Part shown: positions 8,407-15,793 of the stretch, one piece after another
Layout of the letters: each line of letters starts with the position of its first letter
How positions within the stretch are numbered: position 1 is the stretch's first letter
Source: Deltaproteobacteria bacterium
GTDB taxonomy: Bacteria; Desulfobacterota; GWC2-55-46
Reading direction: 5' to 3'
DNA: 41,807 nucleotides
NCBI GenBank assembly: GCA_016234855.1
Contig: JACRNO010000047.1
Span: 1 to 41,807, forward strand
Notes under the pieces: model-generated
What the model was told of the DNA's origin: nothing
Seen by the model: only the letters and a program-made list of their open reading frames with translations
Databases searched by the model: none
Position numbers and translations under genes: made by a program

Positions 8407-9165
8407 TCAGTTTCCTCCTTTGGTTTTTTCGTCGGTTATGTAATGGGCGTAGGCGTTCCACTCTAACGGCAATTCGTCAGGCAGATTGAGGCGGTTCTTC
8501 GCAACGTGTGCCGGGCGCTCTGCCGTGCGGATTATCCTCTCGCCCGTGCCGATGCCCTGAGTCCTCGTGCGGTCGAAGCCCTCCTTGGTCTGCTTGGTGT
8601 GGACTTTATAGGAAGCAAAAAGCACCTCGTCGCACCACTCCATGACCATCTGCGAAGCCAGCCGGTGCAGGCGCGGGGTGTATCGGTCATACGGGTCGGT
8701 CTCCGGGTTGTCGAAGCGTTCGATTCTGGCGTGGGCTATCAGTATGATGGTCATGCCCTTGTCGCTCCTGAGCGCCGAGAGGCCTTCGAGGAAGGTCTTC
8801 CAGTAAGTGAGTGAAAAGACGTAACCCTTGGCGTAGCCGATGTCCTCGATTGACCCGACGGCCTTCTCCTGACAAACCTCTTCCCATATCAAGCGCTCCA
8901 GCCAATCAAGAGAATCGACCACGACCGTCCGGTATGGATGCTCGTCGGTATAAAGGGCCTCCAGAGACTTCATTACCTGGTCGAACCTTGTTGCGAGCGG
9001 GAACTTGTCGCAGTCAATCTCGCCGAGGCCGTCCTCGGTCTGAATGAATATCGGCTTCGTCGCGCACGCGGTAAACGTGGACTTGCCGATGCCCTGCGTA
9101 CCGTAAAGCAAAACTCGCCTCGGGCTGGGTCGCCGCCCGCTTCTGACTTGTTCAAGCATTTTCAT
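8407..9165 (-). CDS. Sak4-like RecA-fold ATPase (phage nucleotide-binding protein)
   Basis: ATG at 9165 has GGGAGG 8 bases upstream; a GTG three codons earlier overlaps that site, so I reject it. The 252-residue product carries Walker A GTQGIGKST at 22-30, a Walker-B-like VVVDSLDWLERL near 80, and ILIAHARIERF near 140, the pattern of AAA_24/Sak4 proteins. Sak4 anneals single strands together with a partner SSB; the DUF669 gene right after it is the usual partner. The gene heads the recombination part of the operon. Confidence 0.8.
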   Translation of the reverse strand: MKMLEQVRSGRRPSPRRVLLYGTQGIGKSTFTACATKPIFIQTEDGLGEIDCDKFPLATRFDQVMKSLEALYTDEHPYRTVVVDSLDWLERLIWEEVCQEKAVGSIEDIGYAKGYVFSLTYWKTFLEGLSALRSDKGMTIILIAHARIERFDNPETDPYDRYTPRLHRLASQMVMEWCDEVLFASYKVHTKQTKEGFDRTRTQGIGTGERIIRTAERPAHVAKNRLNLPDELPLEWNAYAHYITDEKTKGGN

Positions 9166-9298
9166 CTGATGCACCTCCCTTTCGTTTTTGTTTGATGAAG
9201 TTCACAATCAGCTCGGCCATCGCGCTCACCAACTCGTCAGTCTCTTTTTCGGAGAGTTTCGCGTAATGGCGCTTGATATTCAGGGACTGCGTTTCCAC
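9152..9298 (-). CDS. Small protein, 48 residues, function unknown
   Basis: A GTG start at 9298 is preceded by GAGGAGG at 6 bases, and the frame runs to a stop at 9152, overlapping the Sak4-like gene start by 14 bases. The peptide (VETQSLNIKRHYAKLSEKET, then a helix with VSAMAELIVNFIKQKRKGG) is mostly helical with a basic end. It fits between the 9302 gene (3-base gap) and the ATPase gene with strong translation signals, so it is probably real. No family was recognised. Confidence 0.55.
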   Translation of the reverse strand: METQSLNIKRHYAKLSEKETDELVSAMAELIVNFIKQKRKGGASDENA

Positions 9299-9301
9299 GG
9301 A

Positions 9302-9559
9302 TTACCTCCTCAGATTCTGTAAAAAATCCTCGATGGCCGGATGAGGCTTGAGATTCGGCCCTCTCTCAGCGGTTTCGCTTTTGGAAGTCCTGTCTTCGAT
9401 GCGGCGCAAAGCCTTCCCGCGGATGACGTCGAGGTTCTTCATGAGCCTCCATACGAGGCCGTCATCCATCTCGTGGACTGCTACGAGACCTCCTATGACG
9501 AGAGCCTCCTCCTCGAAAAGGTCGTTTATCAGGTCTTTTGCTTCTTCTGTCGTAATCAT
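9302..9559 (-). CDS. Small acidic helical protein, unknown
   Basis: ATG at 9559 gives 85 residues starting MITTEEAKDLINDLFEEEAL and ending HPAIEDFLQNLRR. An AGAGGTGAG ribosome site lies 7-8 bases upstream; a longer reading to 9655 would overlap the sigma-like gene. It appears entirely helical with many acidic residues. It lies between the sigma-like regulator and the recombination genes. I do not recognise the family. Confidence 0.6.
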   Translation of the reverse strand: MITTEEAKDLINDLFEEEALVIGGLVAVHEMDDGLVWRLMKNLDVIRGKALRRIEDRTSKSETAERGPNLKPHPAIEDFLQNLRR

Positions 9560-9614
9560 CGTTCTCACCTCTTCCGGTTTAAATTGCCTACACCGTATAA
9601 AGGGGGGTATTGGC

Positions 9615-10376
9615 CTATTCATCGGGACATGTTTTGCAATTTTTTTCGTGTTCACGGATTACCGCCTCGACACGCAGACGGCGTTTCTTCACTGCCTCAT
9701 AATTGAGACCCATCTCCCGCGAGTAGCCTGGGAGAGGCTTTCCATATACACGCGTTCCAACCAGCATGAAGAAATCAGCTTCATTTATCCGCCCTTCCTC
9801 CATGTGTTTCTTCAGTTTCCTGATTTCAGACCTTTGGGCGTAGCCGAGATCTATCCGGGTGAAATCAATCCCCTCATTGCCACTGGTCATAAACTTGAAC
9901 CCGTTGTCCTCGAATTCAATTTCGAGGCACTTGGCCTTCCATATCTGGCTGTACTCATCATGAAGGTAGTGAATAGTGTCGTTTATGACTTTCTGCGCCA
10001 GACGGTCGGAGCGACGGCTTACATCGATGCGGCAGACGACCTGCAAGAATGTCCAGACGAGGTTCTGCCAGCGTTCTTCAATATCTGAATCCCAGCCTCT
10101 CTTGCGCCAATGAACAGACTCAAGCCCGGGCCAGAAGATAACAAGCAGTATCGTTCTCCATCGCCGGTCTCCGCTTTCCGTATGCGCCTTAAAGACGGGC
10201 CTGAGCACCTCATCCGTAAGCCGGTCGTTTGCTTCGCCGTCCCGCATGAAAGCCACAACGTCGGCCCATGTATCGTAGCGGCGTAAAAATTCTGCCTTCC
10301 CCTTGAGTTCCTGAAGCAGCGTTCTGTATTCCTCCCCCTGAAGTTCCTGCTCGAGCCGTGCATATTCCCTGCGCAT
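9615..10376 (-). CDS. Sigma-factor-like phage regulator (putative)
   Basis: A 253-residue protein. The middle (WRTILLVIFWPGLESVHWRK, then WQNLVWTFLQVV and IDVSRRSDRLAQKVINDTIHYL) resembles region 2 of divergent sigma factors, and the C-terminal MGLNYEAVKKRRLRVEAVIRE resembles a helix-turn-helix like region 4. A transcription role is therefore inferred, with low certainty. Its ATG lies inside one arm of a perfect 13-bp inverted repeat (10371-10408), and the gene directly upstream encodes a Com-like protein; translation may be controlled by that hairpin. Confidence 0.5.
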   Translation of the reverse strand: MRREYARLEQELQGEEYRTLLQELKGKAEFLRRYDTWADVVAFMRDGEANDRLTDEVLRPVFKAHTESGDRRWRTILLVIFWPGLESVHWRKRGWDSDIEERWQNLVWTFLQVVCRIDVSRRSDRLAQKVINDTIHYLHDEYSQIWKAKCLEIEFEDNGFKFMTSGNEGIDFTRIDLGYAQRSEIRKLKKHMEEGRINEADFFMLVGTRVYGKPLPGYSREMGLNYEAVKKRRLRVEAVIREHEKNCKTCPDE

Positions 10377-10408
10377 GACGTCCTGCCTTCCGGCCGGACG
10401 TCATGCGC
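10371..10408 (-). promoter_or_regulatory. Perfect 13-bp inverted repeat over the start codon of the sigma-like gene
   Basis: GCGCATGACGTCC at 10371-10383 and its exact complement at 10396-10408 flank a 12-base loop. In the leftward mRNA the ribosome-site-like GGAAGG is in the loop and the ATG of the 9615-10376 gene is in the 3' arm, so folding would bury the start codon. The stem is GC-rich and has no T-run, so it is not a terminator. It lies 57 bases after the com-like stop codon. A DNA operator for a dimeric protein is the other reading. Confidence 0.7.
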
Positions 10409-10465
10409 CTCAATGGGGCCTAATTTGGGGCGTCAAGCGCCTCTTGGTTTTTGAGTTGATTTCCG

Positions 10466-10651
10466 TTATTCTCGTGTTGCCTTTGCGACACCTCCTTCGT
10501 CGAGTTCATTCAACGCCCCGCAATCCCTGCACACGGTGCTCACAGGAAAGCCCGCCATGTACTGGTATCCCCGTGTGAACCGGATGTGCATCCGTCCGCC
10601 CTCAATGACCCCAAGCAGCTTTCCGCATTTACAGCGCCACTCCTGTTTCAT
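10466..10651 (-). CDS. Com-like zinc-finger regulator
   Basis: A 61-residue protein from ATG 10651 with GGAGG 9 bases upstream. It has the CxCGKLL start (WRCKCGKLLGVIEGG), a basic middle and a second pair CRDCGALNEL, which matches the Com family of Mu-like phages (RC-CGKLL ... C-RC-T-N). Mu Com is a zinc protein that binds the mom mRNA and opens a hairpin blocking its translation. Here the Mom-like gene is 7 kb downstream in the same direction, while a hairpin covers the start of the very next gene. Assignment rests on size and cysteine pattern. Confidence 0.6.
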   Translation of the reverse strand: MKQEWRCKCGKLLGVIEGGRMHIRFTRGYQYMAGFPVSTVCRDCGALNELDEGGVAKATRE

Positions 10652-10680
10652 GGTTTCTGCCCTCCTTTTTCGTTGTGTAT

Positions 10681-10729
10681 AAACAAAACCCCCTGAGAGA
10701 GAGGTCCGGCGAGGAATTCTCCCAGGGGG
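10681..10729 (-). terminator. Rho-independent terminator or attenuator upstream of com-like gene
   Basis: In the leftward transcript an 11-bp stem (CCCCCTGGGAG pairing with CTCTCAGGGGG, one G-U) is followed by TTTTGTTTA. It ends only about 30 bases before the com-like start, so it would either stop cargo-gene transcription or act as an attenuator inside the com leader. Confidence 0.6.
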
Positions 10730-10768
10730 CGATGTCCGGTTTTCCGGACATGTCTAACGCTGAAACGA

Positions 10769-10833
10769 ATTCGCCGAACCTCTTTCCCCTTACTGTCGAA
10801 ATTTCGCAGTAAGAGTAAAAATGTTCGGCGAAT
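10769..10833. repeat. Nested inverted repeat (11-bp outer arms, 7-bp inner arms, central palindrome)
   Basis: Outer arms ATTCGCCGAAC (10769-10779) and its exact complement (10823-10833) enclose CTTACTG (10789-10795) and CAGTAAG (10807-10813), which enclose the palindrome CGAAATTTCG (10797-10806). Three nested levels of symmetry within 65 bases suggest a set of operators for a dimeric repressor or a folded leader RNA. Confidence 0.65.
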
Positions 10834-11002
10834 AGAGATATCGAAAGGCGTAACTACTTTTATTACAACGGATTTTTATGGGCTTGGAAAGGAAAAAATA
10901 TGCGACTTTTTTCCAATGGGGTCAGCGAAATTTCGATGGAAAAGAAAAACGAGGCTATTCGATAAGATATGGAGAAGCGTGCCGTTGTTGCCGCAGGTTA
11001 GG

Positions 11003-11758
11003 TTAGCGGTTTTTTGCGTTCTTCAAGAATGAAATTAGACTCTCGGCTTCTTTCTCAGAAAGTGTCAACGCATTGTGCTGCCCCTTTGGTGTCTTGAGAG
11101 ATTTGAATATTCCAAGTTTACAAGCTATGTCTTCCCACGGAATAAGTAACTTGCCGATATCAATCCATTTTTCAGAGTTTGCGACAATATAATTTTCAAA
11201 TCTTTCTATCTGCCTATTTTTCTGACAAAAATTCGAATCAACGCATTTTTTAAATTGCCTTTTATCACAAATAAAAATCCTGCTGCATTTCCAATTATCT
11301 ATCTGATGCGTATCGGCAGGATTTTGGATATAATATTTTTCTTTTTCATCGATACAGGTAAACAAAAAATAAGGCACTTCCCCACCAAATTTTTTTCCAA
11401 CGTATTCCTTCCTTTCTTTGTAGCGCCATTCATAATCGTCTATTTTCTTTAGATACAAAGGTTTCTTCGGTACGGCTTTTAATAAAATATTCTTTCTGCT
11501 CGGGAATCTTTCAAGAGCTTTAATATGGCTTATTTTTTCTCCCACCTCAAACCAGCCCTTTATAAAATATTTATCCGGCTTACTATAACCAATAAAAAAT
11601 AAATTGACTTTAGTTCCATTATCGACAGCTTGAGCGATAGCACGCCTTATATTTGGCCGACAAATTCCCCAAGAAGGAATATTCTCAAAATTAGGGTCCT
11701 CACCGATATCTTTATTGTCATCCTCGATTACGTGGAATACAAGCAAATAATTTTTCAT
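11003..11758 (-). CDS. Unrecognised AT-rich cargo protein, possible Nmad2-like domain
   Basis: From ATG 11758 (AGGTAGGG upstream) the product has 251 residues; an alternative ATG at 11779 overlaps the previous stop as ATGA. The first 90 residues (YLLVFHVIEDD, PSWGICRPNIRRAIAQA, VNLFFIGYSKPDKYFIKGWF) resemble the C-KP-IRK layout of Nmad2 nucleotide-modification-associated domains, which have an EVE/PUA-like fold; this is a weak by-eye match. The rest is rich in lysine and aromatics with scattered cysteines. Base composition is much more AT-rich than its neighbours, so it was probably acquired separately as cargo. Confidence 0.4.
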   Translation of the reverse strand: MKNYLLVFHVIEDDNKDIGEDPNFENIPSWGICRPNIRRAIAQAVDNGTKVNLFFIGYSKPDKYFIKGWFEVGEKISHIKALERFPSRKNILLKAVPKKPLYLKKIDDYEWRYKERKEYVGKKFGGEVPYFLFTCIDEKEKYYIQNPADTHQIDNWKCSRIFICDKRQFKKCVDSNFCQKNRQIERFENYIVANSEKWIDIGKLLIPWEDIACKLGIFKSLKTPKGQHNALTLSEKEAESLISFLKNAKNR

Positions 11759-11775
11759 GTTGTCCCTACCTTTCG

Positions 11776-12834
11776 TCATTCAACATAGGAGATTTTGAAG
11801 CTGGCTTCCCAAGCCTTACCGTCCTTGGTCCAGCGGAAAGGATCTCCTTCAATACGGAAAAAGTTGTGAAGATTTTCAGCGAGAACCTCCCGGCGCTTCT
11901 GGTTTTTGCGTGTCGCGTCAGAGTGTTCCCAACTGAATTTGCCGTGTGCGGTGGCAAATGATTCCAGAAGTTTCCATTGTTTGGTAGGGTTGCCGTTTCT
12001 TTCATCAGCCATACCCATCTGGGTGTAGTTGTAAGTCCCGCTGGCGTTTCCGGCCTTGATGGAAACGGTATGTCCATCCTTGAATTTGATAGAGACATCT
12101 CCCCATGTCGCATCAGGTGGGGTAGGGAAAAAGACCATGGAGCCAGCGTCTTCCGGAGACGGAAGCACGACTGAACGGAAATCAGCGAGGATAATGTCGG
12201 CTGTTTTGTCTATGGGGAATAGACCGTCATCCTTGCAAACAAGAAGGTCAACGAGGGGAAAGAACCTTGCGTTCTTCCTTTGAAGCAGTTTCTCGCATTC
12301 CGGCCTGTAAAGGTCGTGCGTAGGCGCTATCAATATAAAAGGTCTATCCTCTCTCGATACAAGGCTTTCGACCACACGTTGAAACTCCTCGGGTTCAAGC
12401 TGTATGGTCAGGTATACGGGAAAACGGAAGCCCGCGTAAGGAGAATAGGTTCCAATACGGCGGGTCATGGGCAGGCCGTCAACCGGCACATCTTCCTGAA
12501 ACGCTTGAAGCACGGAAGCAACTACAGTACCAAGCGCGTTCCAGTTAAGCTCGTAAACGGCGATGTCCGTTCTTTTCAACTCCACCGTATCGCAACGTTT
12601 CGGCTCACACCGGCAGACGGCCACGATATCATCTGTGGAATGGGTGATCACCTTGTGGGCGCATCCGCAACCAGCGGGGCAGGGATATGAGGAGGCGTAT
12701 TTTCCGTTCGGTCTGAGGAGATTTTTTGCCAGTTCGTACTCCGGGCCAAGCAGAGCCATCCATTCGGCCTCCACCGCCGCCAGTCCCGGAACTCTTTCAA
12801 GAGTTTGCCAAAGACTATGCGGTTTTTTCATCAT
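11776..12834 (-). CDS. Unrecognised protein with Cys-rich N-terminus and C-terminal winged helix
   Basis: 352 residues, starting four bases inside the end of the upstream gene (ATGA). Residues 50-85 hold a dense cysteine set (CPAGCGCAHKV, then VCRCEPKRC), a likely metal site. The middle is a mixed alpha/beta domain (RPFILIAPTHDLYRP, ARFFPLVDLLV). The last 60 residues (WKLLESFATAHGKFSW, then a helix and FRIEGDPFRWTKDG) look like an OmpR-type winged helix. DNA binding is therefore plausible. I recognise no named family; the fixed pairing with the 12831-13988 gene suggests the two products act together. Confidence 0.6.
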   Translation of the reverse strand: MMKKPHSLWQTLERVPGLAAVEAEWMALLGPEYELAKNLLRPNGKYASSYPCPAGCGCAHKVITHSTDDIVAVCRCEPKRCDTVELKRTDIAVYELNWNALGTVVASVLQAFQEDVPVDGLPMTRRIGTYSPYAGFRFPVYLTIQLEPEEFQRVVESLVSREDRPFILIAPTHDLYRPECEKLLQRKNARFFPLVDLLVCKDDGLFPIDKTADIILADFRSVVLPSPEDAGSMVFFPTPPDATWGDVSIKFKDGHTVSIKAGNASGTYNYTQMGMADERNGNPTKQWKLLESFATAHGKFSWEHSDATRKNQKRREVLAENLHNFFRIEGDPFRWTKDGKAWEASFKISYVE

Positions 12835-13988
12835 CTTCCTGTTTTTCTTTTAATGACGAAATCTCGCTTCTCAAGCCATTTCTCGATAACCGTACTGTCA
12901 TGATCCCGTGTGTACTGGGCGATAGAGGAACGAATGGTAACGGTCCTCGGGGTATCAGAATCGACAAACTTGACCTGAAAACTGGCGCGGATTATCCGGG
13001 CCTTTGCAGGCATTGTGCGACTCCTGGCGGCGAGGGCGGCGAAGACGTCGTCAGCTTTACGGATTTCCCTTTCGTTTTCAGTTCCGCCCCAGAAAAATTG
13101 CACCTCCGTCAACTTGACCCACTCCATCCCTTCGACATCGGTGCAGACAAGCGACGCCGCCCCATCCACCCTCAAGGGGTCGAAAGTGTACTTGCTGGTT
13201 TTCGGGAAAAAGTCCTCGCTTCCGAAAAGATGAAGCCCGAACTGTTTCCGGTACAACTCCTTCTCGCCTTTTGAGCTCGCGTTTATGCGAAGTTCGCCGA
13301 GAGAAGGCAAATAAACCAGGATATCGTGTTTCTCCGGGCGATAGAAGACACTAGATGATTGTCCCGCCTCCATACTGCTTTCACGTTTATAAGGCTCGCC
13401 GTGCCGTACCAGAAACCATATTTCATCTTTTTTAGGATAGACGAAGACACGGGAATCCGGCCCCCGTTTTTTCTTCACGAACCATGCGTCCATGTCCATT
13501 TGCAAGGATCCCAAGGTGTTCCGAGACGGCGTTTTGAAAACCGGAACAGGTGAGGCATTCGTTTGGTAGTATTCGAATGAACGCGGCCGGGTCAGGTGCT
13601 GTTCGGCGTGCTTGCGCTCAAGGAGTTCCCTGTCCTGTAGCCAGACCTGGACGGCCACGTCGGCAGGCGTGGGGTCAAGATTGCCGTCCAGACGAAGTCC
13701 TTTCTTCTCCGCTTCGTCGAGAAGTTCATCCATACCTTCCGTGGTGGCCATTTCGTGGATGAAGTAAAGCGCGTTAGCGAGTTCCTTGGGGGTATCAGTG
13801 TCGGGGGACATGAAGACATGAATCAGCCTCTCGTAATCAAGACCGTCGGCTGACGTCTGTGGCGGTAACGTAACGCCTCGAGCGGATAGGAAGCTATCGT
13901 GAGACAGAAGAAGCGATAACAGGTGTTCTTTCTTGATAGCCTTGAGCCCTTCAGGATGTGAAAACCGTCGAAGGTTGTAAGTCGCCAT
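12831..13988 (-). CDS. Unrecognised 385-residue protein, partner of the 11776-12834 gene
   Basis: ATG 13988 is preceded by AGGAG at 8 bases and by a good promoter (14018-14046), so this gene opens the cargo operon. The N-terminal 110 residues are helical (IKKEHLLSLLLSHDSFLSAR); the central part has VFVYPKKDEIWFLVRHGEPY and repeated beta strands; the C-terminus ends with PRTVTIRSSIAQYTRDHDST and a helix (VIEKWLEKRDFVIKR). No catalytic motif stands out. Its place next to the recombinase, on the opposite strand, is where phage-like elements often carry accessory or defence genes; that function is only a guess. Confidence 0.6.
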   Translation of the reverse strand: MATYNLRRFSHPEGLKAIKKEHLLSLLLSHDSFLSARGVTLPPQTSADGLDYERLIHVFMSPDTDTPKELANALYFIHEMATTEGMDELLDEAEKKGLRLDGNLDPTPADVAVQVWLQDRELLERKHAEQHLTRPRSFEYYQTNASPVPVFKTPSRNTLGSLQMDMDAWFVKKKRGPDSRVFVYPKKDEIWFLVRHGEPYKRESSMEAGQSSSVFYRPEKHDILVYLPSLGELRINASSKGEKELYRKQFGLHLFGSEDFFPKTSKYTFDPLRVDGAASLVCTDVEGMEWVKLTEVQFFWGGTENEREIRKADDVFAALAARSRTMPAKARIIRASFQVKFVDSDTPRTVTIRSSIAQYTRDHDSTVIEKWLEKRDFVIKRKTGR

Positions 13989-14017
13989 TTCGAGTGCTCC
14001 TGTTTTTGACCTATTAC

Positions 14018-14046
14018 ATTATATCCTCACAACCGTTGGGAGGCAA
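14018..14046 (-). promoter_or_regulatory. Sigma-70-type promoter of the leftward cargo operon
   Basis: On the minus strand TTGCCT (14046-14041), a 17-base spacer and a perfect TATAAT (14023-14018) lie 30 bases ahead of the start codon at 13988. The 14047-14197 remainder of the spacer between the divergent genes is AT-rich and probably holds the recombinase promoter, where TTGACT at 14155 is a possible -35. Confidence 0.6.
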
Positions 14047-14197
14047 ATTTTTTCAGGAAGATGCCGCAGGCGAATTATCGTGTCATAAAATTATGGGGGA
14101 TTATGTCCCTTTTCTACTCAAAAAGGGGCCTTTATACTATGTGCGGTATCAGCTTGACTAATAACCACCCCTGCTTTAGGGTGTGATTTGGAGAATT

Positions 14198-15739
14198 ATG
14201 AATAGAAACGCCAAGATACAGAAGCCGAGGGTGGCCTTTTACATCCGCATCTCGACTGACGAGGATCACCAGAAATACTCACTCGGGGCGCAGACGGAGA
14301 GGCTTGAGGCCTTCTGCAAGGCCCAGCACGGAGACGACTGGCAGCTCCACAAGGTCTACCGCGACACCGAGTCCGGCACCCACATGAACCGTCCGGGACT
14401 TGAGGAGATGCTCTTCGATGCCGAGGCCAAGTCCTTCGATAGCCTCCTCGTCTTCCGCGTAGACCGGCTCTCCAGAAAAGTCCGCGAGCTCGCACAGATG
14501 GTCGACGAGCTGACGAAGAACGGTGTCGTCCTCAAGAGCATAACCGAGCCCTTTGACACCGCCAACGCCGCCGGAAAGATGATGCTCCAGATGCTCGGCG
14601 TCTTCGCCGAGTTCGAGCACGCGACTATCGTAGAGCGCACCAAGGTCGGCATGGAGAAGAAGGCCAAGAGCGGCAGGTTCGTCGGAGGCAACGTCCCCTA
14701 CGGCTACGACCTCGACCCGGAAAAAGGACTCGTCGTAAAAGAGGAAGAGGCGGTCATCGTAAAGAAGATGTTCAAGATGTATGCCTTCGGCAAAGAAGGC
14801 GCTTTCACCATATGCAACAAGCTGAACGAAATGGGCTACCGGAAACGCTCCGGCAAGAAGTGGGAAAGAAAGATTCTGCTCCATATCCTGAAAAGCCCGG
14901 TCTATGTCGGGAAACTCCGGTGGCGCGAGGTCCTCTACGAGGGTAGCCACGAGCCGCTCATATCGGATGAGCTTTTCGGAAAGGCGAAAGACGTCCTCGA
15001 CGAGCGCAACGATGACCTCAAAGGGCGGCAGTTCCACAACAACGATGAGAGGCTCTTTTCCGGCACCATGAAATGCGGCAAGTGCGGCTCCCACATGTTC
15101 GGAGGCGGAGGGTGCAAGAACGGAAAACACGTCCCCTACTATGTCTGCTCAAAAAGGTTCACGCAACACGAGTGCGAGCAGGACTACGTGAGGGCGGAAC
15201 TTCTCGAAAGCGCAATCATCCAGGACATCAAGGGCATGTTCCATGACGAGCAATTCATAGCCAGAATATGGGAGGAGGCAAACAAGCGTCTCAGCGCCGA
15301 AAAGCCGGATATGAAAAAGGAGATAAGCAAAGTCGAGGCCGTGATGGCCAAGACCATGGCCAGCCTTGACCGCTACTTCGAGGCCTTCGAGGCCGGGACA
15401 ATGAAGCCGACGCTCTGCAACGGGAAGATCGAAGACCTGAACGCAAGGACGGCGGAGCTGGAGGCTGAAAGGAAGGAGCTTGAGGAGAGAAGAAAACGCC
15501 TCGAACTACCACGCATGGATAAAAAAACGCTCGCGGCCCTGCTCGACAACTTCGAGGAGGTTATGGCCGCCGGGAACAACCCGCAAAAAAAGCACCTTCT
15601 CAAACGCATGGTCAAGAAGGTGCTCGTCCACGACAGAAGGACTATTGAAATATGGTATTGTTTACCGAACCCTCAACGGTTCGAAAACAGGGATATCTGG
15701 CTCCCAGGGAGGGATTCGAACCCCCGACCCGGTGATTAA
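14198..15739 (+). CDS. Large serine recombinase (phage integrase)
   Basis: ATG 14198 follows TTTGGAG; 513 residues. Resolvase catalytic domain at about 8-150 (VAFYIRISTDEDHQKYSLGAQ with the nucleophilic serine, LLVFRVDRLSRKVREL, FAEFEHATIVERTKVGM), recombinase domain to about 290 (NVPYGYDLDP, NKLNEMGYRKRSGKKW), a zinc ribbon (MKCGKCGSHMFGGGG, CSKRFTQHEC) and a coiled coil rich in E/K/R. It integrates and excises the leftward element by a serine mechanism. The C-terminal residues WLPGRDSNPRPGD and the TAA stop are encoded by the 45-bp copy of the tRNA-Asn 3' end, so the gene ends within its probable attachment site. Confidence 0.93.
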   Translation: MNRNAKIQKPRVAFYIRISTDEDHQKYSLGAQTERLEAFCKAQHGDDWQLHKVYRDTESGTHMNRPGLEEMLFDAEAKSFDSLLVFRVDRLSRKVRELAQMVDELTKNGVVLKSITEPFDTANAAGKMMLQMLGVFAEFEHATIVERTKVGMEKKAKSGRFVGGNVPYGYDLDPEKGLVVKEEEAVIVKKMFKMYAFGKEGAFTICNKLNEMGYRKRSGKKWERKILLHILKSPVYVGKLRWREVLYEGSHEPLISDELFGKAKDVLDERNDDLKGRQFHNNDERLFSGTMKCGKCGSHMFGGGGCKNGKHVPYYVCSKRFTQHECEQDYVRAELLESAIIQDIKGMFHDEQFIARIWEEANKRLSAEKPDMKKEISKVEAVMAKTMASLDRYFEAFEAGTMKPTLCNGKIEDLNARTAELEAERKELEERRKRLELPRMDKKTLAALLDNFEEVMAAGNNPQKKHLLKRMVKKVLVHDRRTIEIWYCLPNPQRFENRDIWLPGRDSNPRPGD

Positions 15740-15742
15740 CAG
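15698..15742. repeat. Attachment-site copy of tRNA-Asn 3' half (distal end of second element)
   Basis: These 45 bases are identical to 21167-21211, the CCA end, T arm and anticodon-arm 3' side of tRNA-Asn. Identity stops after GATTAACAG (anticodon loop). The two copies bound a 5.5 kb segment carrying an integrase, so they are the two recombined attachment sites of that element. This is not a working tRNA gene. Confidence 0.92.
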
Positions 15743-15793
15743 ACTGATTAATTGATTTCACTTAACCCGGCTTTCCGCCTGCACTTTTTTGAT

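Larger units (their letters stand above)
10652..11002. other. 351-base regulatory spacer rich in inverted repeats
   Basis: No gene is supported. The spacer holds the terminator-like hairpin at 10681-10729, a perfect TGTCCGG-TTTT-CCGGACA hairpin at 10733-10750, the nested repeat at 10769-10833, and a second copy of the palindrome CGAAATTTCG at 10926-10935. It separates the leftward cargo genes (11003-13988) from the com-like operon and probably contains that operon's promoter and operators. Confidence 0.6.

Noticed and set aside
14198-15739. Serine recombinase as an insertion-sequence transposase
   Set aside because: No terminal repeats or IS607-type partner are seen; the zinc-ribbon large recombinase and phage operon fit a prophage integrase.
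15698-15742. Second tRNA gene
   Set aside because: Only the 3' half is present; D arm and acceptor 5' strand are missing. It is an attachment-site duplicate.
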